Below, one piece after another: positions 24,744 to 33,183 of a DNA stretch of 64,000 nucleotides. Position 1 is the first letter of the stretch. Every line of letters starts with the position of its first letter. The position numbers and the translations under genes were made by a program. Location: positions 3,596,001 through 3,660,000 of the forward strand of contig NZ_CP114036.1 of assembly GCF_026898115.1 (NCBI RefSeq), written 5' to 3'. The DNA is from Streptomyces sp. S465 (GTDB lineage: Bacteria; Actinomycetota; Actinomycetes; Streptomycetales; Streptomycetaceae). Under the pieces are notes generated by a model that was not told the origin of the DNA, made no database searches, and saw only the letters and a program-made list of their open reading frames with translations.

Positions 24744-25451
24744 TCAGCGGCGTCCCACGAGCGTCAGCGCTTCGCCGGTGATCGTGGCGTTGGCCGCCGA
24801 GCACAGGAAGAGCAGGGTGCGGGCGATGTCCTCGGGCGTGGCGGGCGGTCGGCCGGGCGGCGGGGGCGCCGGGCATACGGCGTTGACCAGCACTCCGTCG
24901 CCGCCCACCTCCGCCACCAGACCGCGGGCCAGACCGTGCAGCCCGGCCCTGGCCACCGCGTGGAACTCGGCCCCGCGGTCGCCGCCCGCCGCCTGCGGCG
25001 AGGCCACCAGCGCGATCCGGCCCCAGCCGCGCTTGCGCATCCCGGCGACGGCCCACTGGACGGTGCGGATCGCGGGCGCGAAGCCGTCGGCCACGAGCGG
25101 CAGCCAGTGCTCCTCCCGTACGTCCTCGAACCGGGCGTGCGGTTCGAGCCGGGGGTCCTCCCGCCGGGCGTTCGCCACCAGCACGTCCAGTCCGCCCCAG
25201 CGGTCCTCGACGGCGGCCACGACCCAGCGCGGCGACGCGGAGTCCTCCAAGGCGTACGGCACGGCGAAGGCCCGGCTCCGGTCCGGGCCGGACAGCTCGG
25301 CGGCCAGTGCCTCGGCGGCCTCGCGGCGGTGCCGGAAGGCGAGCGCGACCCGGGCGCCCTGCGCCGCGAAGGCGCGTGCGGCGGCCCGGCCGATGGCCCC
25401 GGTGGCCCCGGTGACCAGGACCGTGCGCCCCTCCAGACCGAGCTCCATCAT
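24744..25451 (-). CDS. Degenerate short-chain dehydrogenase/reductase
   Basis: 235 aa. Intact dinucleotide-binding start (VLVTGATGAIGRAAAR) and SDR core (DVLVANARRED), but the active site is altered: where Tyr-x-x-x-Lys is expected the sequence is FHAVARAGLHGL, placing His for Tyr and Arg for Lys, and the catalytic Ser position reads VASPQAAGG. It may bind NAD(P) without normal oxidoreductase activity. Same strand as the glycosyltransferase. ATG at 25448 is an equal alternative. Confidence 0.82.
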   Translation of the reverse strand: MMELGLEGRTVLVTGATGAIGRAAARAFAAQGARVALAFRHRREAAEALAAELSGPDRSRAFAVPYALEDSASPRWVVAAVEDRWGGLDVLVANARREDPRLEPHARFEDVREEHWLPLVADGFAPAIRTVQWAVAGMRKRGWGRIALVASPQAAGGDRGAEFHAVARAGLHGLARGLVAEVGGDGVLVNAVCPAPPPPGRPPATPEDIARTLLFLCSAANATITGEALTLVGRR

Positions 25452-25554
25452 GGGCGCTCCTCGCGGTCGTTCCCACTGAGAAGGCCATGGTCGCCGCCGT
25501 GACTCGAGCCCGCCTCGACCCGCGCCCGAGCCTGTCCGGGAGACCGCTCGGCCG

Positions 25555-26511
25555 CTATCCGCCGTTCCGCTGGAAGGCGGCGCGGTAGCTGTGCGGGCTG
25601 GTGCCGACGACGCGCTTGAAGCGGTCCCGGAAGGAGGTGGGCGAGCCGAATCCGACCTGGCCGGCGATGCGCTCGACCGGATGATCGGTGACCTCCAGCA
25701 GATACTGCGCCTGACGGATCCGGGCACGGTGCAGCCACTGAAGCGGGGTGGTTCCGGTGTGCTCCCGGAAGCGGCGGTTGAGGGTGCGGGTGCTCATGCC
25801 GACGTGGGCGGCGATCTCGGCGAGGGTGAGGTCCCGTCCGGCGTTGTCCTCCAGCCACCGCAGCAAAGGTTCGAACAGCGATCCGCGCGGTACGGGCGGC
25901 TGGTCGTGGACGATGAACTGGGCCTGCCCGCCCTCCCGTTCCAGGGGCATCACGGACAGCCGCGCGGCGTCGGCGGCCACAGCGGAGCCGTGGTCGCGCC
26001 GGATCAGGTGCAGACACAGGTCGAGCCCGGCCGCGGCGCCCGCCGAGGTGAGGATCTGGCCGTTGTCCACATAGAGCACGTCCGGGTCGACCTCGATCTT
26101 CGGATGGAGCTCGGCGAGCAGCGGAGCGGCGGCCCAGTGCGTGGTGGCGCGGAGTCCGTCGAGCAGTCCGGTGGCGGCGAGCACGAAGGCCCCGGAGCAG
26201 ATCGAGGCGATCCGGGTGCCCCGCTCGGCCGCGTCCCGCAGCGCGTCGGCCGCCTCGGCGGGGAGCGGGAGCAGGGGGTCGGCGCGGCCGGGCACGAAGA
26301 TGGTGTCGGCCTCGGCGAGCGCCTCCAGCCCGTACGGCGCCTGGAGGGTGAACGCCCCCGCGTCGACGGTGGGGGTGGGGGCGCAGACCCGGATCCGGTA
26401 CGGCTCCCGGCCGTCGGGCAGCCGGGTGCGGGTGAACACCTCGATCGGGGTGGCCAGATCAGGGGCGATGACCTGGTCCAGCGCCAGGATCACGATGGTG
26501 TGCATGGCCAT
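25555..26511 (-). CDS. GlxA-type AraC-family transcriptional regulator
   Basis: 318 aa. N-terminal DJ-1/PfpI-like domain (IVILALDQVIAPDLATPIEV, ASICSGAFVLAATGLLDG with the elbow Cys) and C-terminal AraC double helix-turn-helix (LTLAEIAAHVGMSTRTLNRR; DHPVERIAGQVGFGSPTSFR). GATase1-like regulators of this kind often control amino-acid or specialised metabolism. Lies between the SDR gene (104 bases) and the monooxygenase (79 bases), all on one strand. Confidence 0.88.
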   Translation of the reverse strand: MAMHTIVILALDQVIAPDLATPIEVFTRTRLPDGREPYRIRVCAPTPTVDAGAFTLQAPYGLEALAEADTIFVPGRADPLLPLPAEAADALRDAAERGTRIASICSGAFVLAATGLLDGLRATTHWAAAPLLAELHPKIEVDPDVLYVDNGQILTSAGAAAGLDLCLHLIRRDHGSAVAADAARLSVMPLEREGGQAQFIVHDQPPVPRGSLFEPLLRWLEDNAGRDLTLAEIAAHVGMSTRTLNRRFREHTGTTPLQWLHRARIRQAQYLLEVTDHPVERIAGQVGFGSPTSFRDRFKRVVGTSPHSYRAAFQRNGG

Positions 26512-26589
26512 AATCTAGGCCGCACGGCGAAAGGCGCCGCAGCCGGGTGGCGAGAAGTATGCGGGCGGTCCATTCCAGCCATTCCGGTG

Positions 26590-27825
26590 TCAGATCCGGC
26601 CGCACATCCCCGCGTCGGCGATGCGGATCGACGGATTGCCGTAGGCCATGCGCTGGAGAACCTTGCGGTAGAGCGGCGTACGGCGCAGCGCCCGCGCGAG
26701 GCGGGGGCGCACCCGGGTGGTGAACGTGCCGCGCGAGAGGATCGCCCGGCTCTGGAGGGTCTGCATCCGCATCACCGCCGCGATGTCCGGGCCGCGCCGC
26801 CGCTCGAACTCCGCCAGCCGCTCGGCGCAGGTGTCGCCCTCGGCCAGCGCACGGACCAGCAGGGGGTGCAGCACCACCGCGTCCTGCACCGCGAGGTTGA
26901 TGCCCTGGGCGCCGATCGGGCTGTGGGTGTGGGCGGCGTCGCCGATCAGCACCAGCCCGTCGGCGGCCCAGCGCTCGGCGCGTGCGGAGAAGACGTCGAG
27001 CACGCCGAGGTCGGCGGGGCCCCGGATCTGATCGCGGATCAGCGTGGCGTACTGCGGCACGGCACGCGCCAGCCGCTCCTTGACGTGGTCGGGGCCGAGG
27101 GCGGCGAGATGGCGGTAGCGCCGGTGCGGCAGCGTCCAGCCGATCTGGATGCGGTCCGGCCAGGAACCGTAGACCAGCACCGGGCCGCCGCCGGTACGGA
27201 ACACCCGCACATCGCGGACCGGCGGCTCCCCCCGGCGCGCGATGAGCGTGCACCACAGCACATCCTGGGCGAACGGCTCGGCGCGGCCCGCTCCGATGCC
27301 CGCCAGCCGCCGGATGCGCGAGCACCTGCCGTCCGCGCCGACGACGACCCGGGCCCGTACGACACAGCGGCCCTGCGGTCCTTCGGCGATCACCCCGACG
27401 ACCGTCCCGTCCCGCCGCAGCAGCCCGTCGGCCCGCCGGCCGGGCAGATAGCGGAAGCCGGGCGAGCGGCGGCAGCGGGTGAGGAGCTCATCCAGCAGAT
27501 GCGGGCGCGGAACGCTCAACAGGTGGTCGTGGGGAGCCGGAAGCAGCCGGTAGTCGGCCTCCAGCAGCACCCGAGCGCCTTCGATCACCAGAAACCGGTC
27601 GTGCTGATGCGCGCCGCGGGCACGTGCTCCGTCGAGCACATCGAGCGCGTCCAACAGCGCCATCGCGCCGGGCTGGAGGATTTCACCGCGGAACGCGCGC
27701 TGATGCGCGCGGGCGCGCTCCACCACGGTCACCCGAGCCCCCGAGCGCAGCATCAGCAGCGCCAGCACCAGACCTGCCGGGCCGCCCCCGACCACGCACA
27801 CATCGGTGTCGATCTCGCGCATCAT
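26590..27825 (-). CDS. FAD-dependent aromatic-hydroxylase-type monooxygenase
   Basis: 411 aa, ATG with GGAGG upstream. Rossmann motif CVVGGGPAGLVLALLMLRSG at the N-terminus, middle DG motif VVVGADGRCSRIRRLAG, and the FAD ribityl motif LIGDAAHTHSPIGAQGINLA, as in p-hydroxybenzoate-hydroxylase-like enzymes including antibiotic tailoring oxygenases. It would hydroxylate an aromatic or polyketide-like substrate using NAD(P)H and O2. Leftward, downstream of the SARP gene but separated by a hairpin. Confidence 0.88.
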   Translation of the reverse strand: MMREIDTDVCVVGGGPAGLVLALLMLRSGARVTVVERARAHQRAFRGEILQPGAMALLDALDVLDGARARGAHQHDRFLVIEGARVLLEADYRLLPAPHDHLLSVPRPHLLDELLTRCRRSPGFRYLPGRRADGLLRRDGTVVGVIAEGPQGRCVVRARVVVGADGRCSRIRRLAGIGAGRAEPFAQDVLWCTLIARRGEPPVRDVRVFRTGGGPVLVYGSWPDRIQIGWTLPHRRYRHLAALGPDHVKERLARAVPQYATLIRDQIRGPADLGVLDVFSARAERWAADGLVLIGDAAHTHSPIGAQGINLAVQDAVVLHPLLVRALAEGDTCAERLAEFERRRGPDIAAVMRMQTLQSRAILSRGTFTTRVRPRLARALRRTPLYRKVLQRMAYGNPSIRIADAGMCGRI

Positions 27826-28174
27826 GGCGCCTCCTGCGGGTCGGGCTCCAGGGCATGGGCATCGGGCGCTGCGACACCCCTGGAGGCGTTACGAACACGC
27901 CACGGCTCCGCTTGCCCGCGCGGGGGGATCGGGCAGCGGAGCCGTGACAAGCCCGGCTGAAGGGCGGCGCCGGGCGTTCAGGGGAGGGATTTCGCCGGAC
28001 GGAGACGGCTGGTACGGGACTCCCGGCGAGGACGGTATCGGGGGGATCGGGGCTTCCGGAGATTCGGGGGATCGGGAGGATCGGGACTTTGGGGTCGGGG
28101 CTTCGGGGCTCTGCGGGTATCGATGCCGGCCTGCGGGCCACCGGCTGCGGGTCGTGGGCTACCGGGCGGTGGAT
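27826..28174. other. Intergenic region with hairpin and G-rich direct repeats
   Basis: 349 bases between the monooxygenase start and the SARP stop. It holds the hairpin at 27901-27946 and, at about 28030-28115, a run of GATCGGGG/GATTCGGG-like degenerate repeats directly downstream of the SARP stop. No gene is supported. Confidence 0.6.
27901..27946 (-). terminator. Hairpin between SARP and monooxygenase genes
   Basis: 27901-27918 pairs with 27930-27946 (17 bp with one bulged T, 11-base loop). Positioned to end leftward SARP transcription before the monooxygenase gene. Confidence 0.7.
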
Positions 28175-28999
28175 CTATGCGGCGAACAGGTCGAGCACCG
28201 GGCGGCGCCAGTGACCGTCCACGTCCAGGTCGAGGGCCGGGTCGGAGGCGAGCACCGCCTGCTGGAGCTTCTGGAGCCGCGGCGACGGCTCGAGGCCGAG
28301 GTCCTCGACCAGTCTGGCGCGCAGCCCCTGGTAGACCTCCAGCGCCTGCCAGGGGCGGCCCGCGCGGTAGAGGGCGGCCATGCACTGGGCGTGCAGCCCC
28401 TCGTGCAGCGGATGACGGGCGGTCAGCTCGGTCAGCTCGGTGAGCAGCTCGGCATGGCGGCCCAGCCGCAGATCGGCCTCGATACGGCGCTCCAGGACCC
28501 CGAGCCGGCTCTCCTCCAGCCGGGCCAGCTCGATCTCCAGGACCGGTCCGACCTTCACGTCCACCAGCGCCGGACCGCGCCAGACGGCCAGCGCCTCGCG
28601 CAGCAGCAGGGACGCCTGGACATCGTCCCCGGCGTCCAGGGCCTCCCGCCCCGCCGCCACCAGCCGGTCGTACTCATGGATGTCCACCGCGCCCGGCTGG
28701 GCCTCCAGCACATATCCGCCGTAACGCGTGGCCAGCACGTCCTTGGAAGCCTGCGGGGCCTGCGGGCCATAGGCGGCGGCCAGCCTGCGGCGCAACTGGA
28801 GGATGTAGGTCTGCAAAGTGGTGAGCGCGCTGCGCGGCATCTGCGTGCCCCAGATTTCCTCCATAAGAGTGGGCACCGGCAGCATCTGGTTGGCGTAGAC
28901 GGAAAGCAGTGCAAGGATCTGGCGCGGCTTGCCCGCGCTGGGCACGATCGACTGACCGCACGCCTCGACGCTCAGCGGCCCCAACACCTTGATGTCCAT
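28175..28999 (-). CDS. SARP-family regulator of the RiPP locus
   Basis: 274 aa Streptomyces antibiotic regulatory protein. OmpR-like winged-helix DNA-binding domain (residues about 1-95: LGPLSVEACGQSIVPSAGKP, TLQTYILQLRRRL, VLATRYGGYVLE) and a bacterial transcriptional activation domain (BTAD, about 100-255: HEYDRLVAAGREAL through HPLHEGLHAQCMAALYRAGR and EPSPRLQKLQQAVL). No ATPase extension, so the small activator form. Divergent from the precursor and YcaO genes, the likely targets. Two TTGACGG heptamers 11 bases apart lie just upstream of its start. Confidence 0.92.
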   Translation of the reverse strand: MDIKVLGPLSVEACGQSIVPSAGKPRQILALLSVYANQMLPVPTLMEEIWGTQMPRSALTTLQTYILQLRRRLAAAYGPQAPQASKDVLATRYGGYVLEAQPGAVDIHEYDRLVAAGREALDAGDDVQASLLLREALAVWRGPALVDVKVGPVLEIELARLEESRLGVLERRIEADLRLGRHAELLTELTELTARHPLHEGLHAQCMAALYRAGRPWQALEVYQGLRARLVEDLGLEPSPRLQKLQQAVLASDPALDLDVDGHWRRPVLDLFAA

Positions 29000-29011
29000 G
29001 GTCGTGTACCT

Positions 29012-29029
29012 CCGTCAACGGTCCGTCAA
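29012..29029. promoter_or_regulatory. Candidate SARP heptamer direct repeat
   Basis: CCGTCAA at 29012-29018 and again at 29023-29029, 11 bases apart, which is the spacing SARPs use. On the other strand it reads TTGACGG-N4-TTGACGG. It lies in the leader of the SARP gene itself, so autoregulation or control of the divergent precursor is possible. One pair only, hence tentative. Confidence 0.35.
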
Positions 29030-29182
29030 GTGCCTCCTGGCCGCGCGGCCCTGCCATCGAGGCATCTAAGAGCCTCGCTTGTGGACGACCTGTGCGGCCA
29101 GTGCCGGAATAACGAACTCGATATGAGTTCCAGAGCGCCGATCCATGACAAATTCACACCCCTGGCGATGAGAGAGTCCGCG

Positions 29183-29392
29183 ATGATCGATACGCCCGTC
29201 CCCCATGAGCCCACGAGCCCCACCGGTCCTGCTCGTTCCGCCACAATCACCGGGATCACCGGGATCACCGGGACCGCCGAGGCCGTCCCTCCGCCCGCCG
29301 AGTACGACGACCTGGTCATCGAGGACCTCTCCGACGCCGCCTGGCCCATCGGCGCGCCCGGCATCTGCATCTGCACCGTCGGCGCCGAATGA
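29183..29392 (+). CDS. RiPP (TOMM-like) precursor peptide
   Basis: 69 aa, ATG at 29183 with GAGAG just upstream; in-frame ATGs at 29123 and 29168 lack a site. Leader: Pro/Thr-rich start with TGITGITGT repeats, then an acidic segment EYDDLVIEDLSDAAWPIG; C-terminal core about GICICTVGAE with two Cys and one Thr. It is followed after 7 bases by the fused cyclodehydratase, which carries a leader-binding domain, so its Cys/Thr residues are likely substrates for thiazoline/oxazoline formation. The exact leader-core border and product are not known. Confidence 0.8.
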   Translation: MIDTPVPHEPTSPTGPARSATITGITGITGTAEAVPPPAEYDDLVIEDLSDAAWPIGAPGICICTVGAE

Positions 29393-29399
29393 CCGGCCG

Positions 29400-31769
29400 A
29401 TGACCGGCGAACTGGGCTTCACACCACATCTGCGGGTCGAGCCGGTGCCGGGCGAGGCCGTCTATCTCGTCTCCGAGCACGGGGTCACGGCGCTGCACGG
29501 GCGGGCGATCGCCGCGCTCGCGCCGCTGCTCGACGGGTCGAGGGATCTCGCCCACATCCTCACCGAGGCCGCCGCGCCCGCCCGCGCGGCCGACGGCCCG
29601 CCCGGCGCGGTCCCGGCCGGGCAGGCCGAGCGCGTCATCGCCCGCCTCCGCGCGGCCGGGCTGGTCTCCGAGCGGGTGCGCTCCGCCACCCCCGAGGAGG
29701 CGTACTGGGAGCTGGCCGGACTGGGCACCGTCGGCGGCTCCGCCCCGGCCCCCGTGCCCCCGGCGTCCCGTCCCGCCGTGGCCGCCGTGGTCCTCGGCTC
29801 GGCCGACCCGGGCGAGGTGGTCCGGGCGCTGCGCGCCGCGGGGCTGAGGACCGCGGCGGCGAGGACCGCGGCGGCGGAGGGGGAGCCGGCGGACGGCGAG
29901 CCGGTGACCCCAGGGGTCCCTACCCCTAGACGAGAGATATGTCAAATCGCCTCCCGTCAACATGACGCCGCAGAACTCACTCTTGTGGTGTGCGATGACT
30001 ACCTCGATCCCCGGCTCGCCGCAGTGGACGCCGCGCACCGCGCCGCCGGACGTCGCTGGCTGCCCGTCAAACCGGTGGGCACCCAGGCGTGGCTGGGTCC
30101 GTTCCTCGGCGCCCCCGACGACCCGTGCTGGGCCTGTCTGGCCGACCGGCTGTGGCGCGGGCGGCAGGCCGAGGCGTATCTCCAGCGCCGGCTCGGCCGG
30201 CCCGGCCCGGTGCCGCGCCCGCCCGCCTCACTGCCCGCGAGCCGCGCCGCCGCGCTCCAGCTGGCCGCGCTGGAGGCCGCCAAGTGGCTGGCCGGGCACC
30301 GGCATCCGGGCCAGCGGGCGCTGCGCACCCTGGACAGCCTCACCGCCACCGTGGACCGCCATCCGCTGTCCCGCCGTCCGCAGTGCCCCGGCTGTGGCGA
30401 CCCCGCGCTGGTCGCGGCCCGGATACGGGCGCCCCTGGCGCTGCCGTCGCGGCGGGAGCCGCTGCCCGAAACCGACACCGACATCTCGCCGCGCGAGATC
30501 ATGGAGCGCTACGGACATCTGGTGGACCCCCTCACCGGGCTGATCACCGAGATCCGCCGCGATCCGCGCGGCCCCGCCGTCCTCAACTGCTTCCACGCGC
30601 GCCACCCGTCGTACGCCGCAGCGGGCCCTGTGCGCGGCCTGGACGCCGTAAGGGCCGGGCTGCGGGCGGCCGCCCACGGTAAGGGCCGCACCGCCGAACA
30701 GGCGCGGGCGAGCGCGCTGTGCGAGGCCCTGGAGCACTACAGCGGCCATTTCCAGGGGGACGAGCCGCGGCAGCGCGCCCGTTACCGCGATCTGTGCCCG
30801 GACGACGCGGTGCACCCGGACACCGTCCAGCTCTTCGACCCGCGCCAGTTCCGGGACCGGGCCCTCCCCGCGCGCCACCGGATCCACGATCCGTTCGACG
30901 AGGACGCGGAGCTCGACTGGACCCCGGTGTGGTCGCTCACCGCCGAGCGCCACCGGCTGCTGCCCACCGCGCTGCTGTATTACGGCGCCCCGCAGCCCCC
31001 CGGCCGCCGGTGCTGCCGGGCGGACTCCAATGGCGCGGCGGCCGGCGGCACGCTGGCCGCCGCCGTGGTACGGGGCTTCCTGGAGCTGGTGGAACGGGAC
31101 GCGGTCGCCCTGTGGTGGTACAACCGCACCCGTCAGCCCGCCGTGGCCCTCGACGCCTTCGACGACCCGTGGCTCGCCGAAGTGCGCGCCGCCCACCGGG
31201 GCGTACGGCGCGAGGTGTGGGCCCTTGACCTCACCACGGACTTCGGCATCCCGGTGGTCGCCGCGCTCTCCCGGCGCGTCGACAAGCCCGCCGAGGACAT
31301 CACCCTCGGTTTCGGCGCCCACTTCGACCGGCACACCGCGCTGTGCCACGCCGTCGCCGAGCTCAACCAGATGCTTCCGGCGGTGGTCGAGGCCCGTGCC
31401 GACGGCGGGGGTTACGGCGCCGCCGGGCCCGAGGCGCTGCACTGGTTCCGTACCGCCACCCTCGCCGGCCAGCCCTATCTGGCACCCGATCCGGCCGCCT
31501 TACCGCCACCACGGATATCCGGCCCCCCTCAGGGCGGCGCGCTGGCCGCCGTGAGGGAGTCGGTGCGCCGGCGCGGGATGGAGTTGCTGGTGCTGGACCA
31601 GACCCGGCCGGATGTGGGCCTGCCGGTGGTCAAGGTGCTGGTGCCCGGGATGCGCCCGCACTGGGCCCGGTTCGCGCCCGGCCGGCTCTTCGATGTCCCG
31701 GTGGCGCTCGGCCGGCTGCCGGGGCCCACACCCTATGCGGACCTCAACCCGATTCCGTTTTTCCTGTGA
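29400..31769 (+). CDS. Fused ThiF-like/YcaO azoline-forming cyclodehydratase with a TTA codon
   Basis: 789 aa. Residues 1-75 resemble a leader-recognition winged helix (YLVSEHGVTALHGRAIAALA); about 130-350 are a ThiF/E1-like domain with zinc CxxC pairs CWAC and CPGC; about 360-789 are YcaO, with ATP-site segments SALCEALEHYSG and FLELVERDAVALWWYNR and the Pro-rich C-terminus NPIPFFL, which is typical of azoline-forming members. It should use ATP to cyclise Cys/Thr of the adjacent precursor. Codon 701 (31500-31502) is TTA, so production may require bldA. No McbC-type dehydrogenase is nearby to oxidise azolines to azoles. Confidence 0.92.
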   Translation: MTGELGFTPHLRVEPVPGEAVYLVSEHGVTALHGRAIAALAPLLDGSRDLAHILTEAAAPARAADGPPGAVPAGQAERVIARLRAAGLVSERVRSATPEEAYWELAGLGTVGGSAPAPVPPASRPAVAAVVLGSADPGEVVRALRAAGLRTAAARTAAAEGEPADGEPVTPGVPTPRREICQIASRQHDAAELTLVVCDDYLDPRLAAVDAAHRAAGRRWLPVKPVGTQAWLGPFLGAPDDPCWACLADRLWRGRQAEAYLQRRLGRPGPVPRPPASLPASRAAALQLAALEAAKWLAGHRHPGQRALRTLDSLTATVDRHPLSRRPQCPGCGDPALVAARIRAPLALPSRREPLPETDTDISPREIMERYGHLVDPLTGLITEIRRDPRGPAVLNCFHARHPSYAAAGPVRGLDAVRAGLRAAAHGKGRTAEQARASALCEALEHYSGHFQGDEPRQRARYRDLCPDDAVHPDTVQLFDPRQFRDRALPARHRIHDPFDEDAELDWTPVWSLTAERHRLLPTALLYYGAPQPPGRRCCRADSNGAAAGGTLAAAVVRGFLELVERDAVALWWYNRTRQPAVALDAFDDPWLAEVRAAHRGVRREVWALDLTTDFGIPVVAALSRRVDKPAEDITLGFGAHFDRHTALCHAVAELNQMLPAVVEARADGGGYGAAGPEALHWFRTATLAGQPYLAPDPAALPPPRISGPPQGGALAAVRESVRRRGMELLVLDQTRPDVGLPVVKVLVPGMRPHWARFAPGRLFDVPVALGRLPGPTPYADLNPIPFFL

Positions 31770-31892
31770 TCGCCCGTGATAACCGGTAACTCTGCGTACA
31801 GCATGAGCCTTTCACGTGGCCTCTCCACCCCTGCTGAAGATCGGATACTCTCGGGCAAGCCACCCAATCCGTCCCGACCATCCGGAGGACGA

Positions 31893-33155
31893 GTGCAGGG
31901 AAGCCTCTTGCCCGACGATGCCGGGAACCACCCACCGCGCCACCACGACGATCTGGCGCCGCGTCTGGCCGTGGTCATCACGGCCCTGGTGCTCGTGGGC
32001 TACTTCTCCGTGGCCGTCACCTATGTGGTCGACGGCAATCGTTCGGGCAAGACGGTGGACGCGGCGATGCTCGGGCTGGCGCTGCTGCCGATGACCATGC
32101 TGCTCGGTCTCCAGCTGCTGCACTCCTTCCCCGGCCTCGCGCCCCGGCTCAGCGGCGCGCGGCGCTGGACGCTGGCCCTCCAGGCGCTGCTGACCTTCGC
32201 GCCCTTCGCGGTCTTCAAGCACGCCTGGCTGGGCATGCCGGGGTTCCTGGCGGGCTCCTCGCTGCTGGTGCTGGCTCCGGCGCTGGCGTGGCCGGCGTTC
32301 GCGGCCATCCTGCTGTGCACGGATGTGCTGCTGTTCCAGGTCGGGTTCGGCTGGGGCCAGGTGGCGTACACCTCGGTCTCCACCGCGCTGACCGGACTGG
32401 TGGTCTTCGGGCTCTCACGGCTGTCCGGGCTGGTCGCCGAGGTGTCCCGGTCCCGGGCCGAACTGGCGCGGCTGGCGGTCGCGCAGGAGCGGCTGCGGTT
32501 CTCCCGGGACGTGCACGATCTGCTCGGCTACAGCCTGTCCACGATCACTCTCAAATGCGAGCTGGTGCACCGACTGGTGCCACGGCAGAACTCCCGGGCC
32601 CAGCAGGAACTTTCGGAAATCCTCCAGACGTCCCGTCAGGCCCTGGCCGATGTACGCGCGGTGGCCAGCGGCTATCGCAAGATGTCGCTGTCGGCGGAGG
32701 CGGCGACGGCCCGCTCGATGCTGGCCGCGGCGGGTATCAGCGCCACGGCCGAGATCGACTGCGGACCGCTGCCGGAGCTGGTGGACACGGTGTTGGCGAG
32801 CGTATTGCGCGAGGGGCTGACCAATGTGCTGCGCCACAGCAAGGCCGACCACTGCGCGGTCGAGGCGCGGCGAAGCGGGCGCCAGGTGTGGCTCACCCTC
32901 GCCAACGACGGGGTCGGCCGGCCGTCCACGATCCTGCGCGCCGACAGCACGGACGGCGGCAGCGGCATCGGCAACCTCCGGGTCCGGGTGGAGAACCTCG
33001 GCGGGCGGCTGCGCGCGGGGGTGCGGACGGACGGCTGGTTCGAGTTGCGGGCGGAGCTGGAGGTGTCCGTGGACACGCCTTCGAAGAGCGGCCGGGAGCG
33101 CGGCCCGGAGGAGGAGTACGGCCCCGGGGCCGACCGTGACGGCGTGACGGCGTGA
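31893..33155 (+). CDS. DesK/NarX-type sensor histidine kinase
   Basis: 420 aa; GTG 31893 with GGAGG just upstream is preferred over the longer open frame. Five or six membrane helices (residues about 22-175) with little extracellular loop, then HisKA_3 dimerisation (LRFSRDVHDLLGYSLSTITL, phospho-His208), and HATPase (VLREGLTNVLRHSKAD; GGSGIGNLRVRVENLGG). The cognate regulator is convergent, 28 bases from its stop. Placed right after the YcaO gene, the pair may respond to the RiPP product or membrane state; that is inference. Confidence 0.88.
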   Translation: MQGSLLPDDAGNHPPRHHDDLAPRLAVVITALVLVGYFSVAVTYVVDGNRSGKTVDAAMLGLALLPMTMLLGLQLLHSFPGLAPRLSGARRWTLALQALLTFAPFAVFKHAWLGMPGFLAGSSLLVLAPALAWPAFAAILLCTDVLLFQVGFGWGQVAYTSVSTALTGLVVFGLSRLSGLVAEVSRSRAELARLAVAQERLRFSRDVHDLLGYSLSTITLKCELVHRLVPRQNSRAQQELSEILQTSRQALADVRAVASGYRKMSLSAEAATARSMLAAAGISATAEIDCGPLPELVDTVLASVLREGLTNVLRHSKADHCAVEARRSGRQVWLTLANDGVGRPSTILRADSTDGGSGIGNLRVRVENLGGRLRAGVRTDGWFELRAELEVSVDTPSKSGRERGPEEEYGPGADRDGVTA

Positions 33156-33183
33156 GGGCCTGATTCCTTTACAGCCGGACCTT

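Noticed and set aside
24583..24781. Small gene encoding MEP/TEP repeats
   Set aside because: 9-bp repeat open in both strands, without start signals.
27806..29182. Long rightward open frame leading into the RiPP precursor
   Set aside because: It is antisense to the well-supported SARP gene and has no motif or start site; only its last 69 codons are called.
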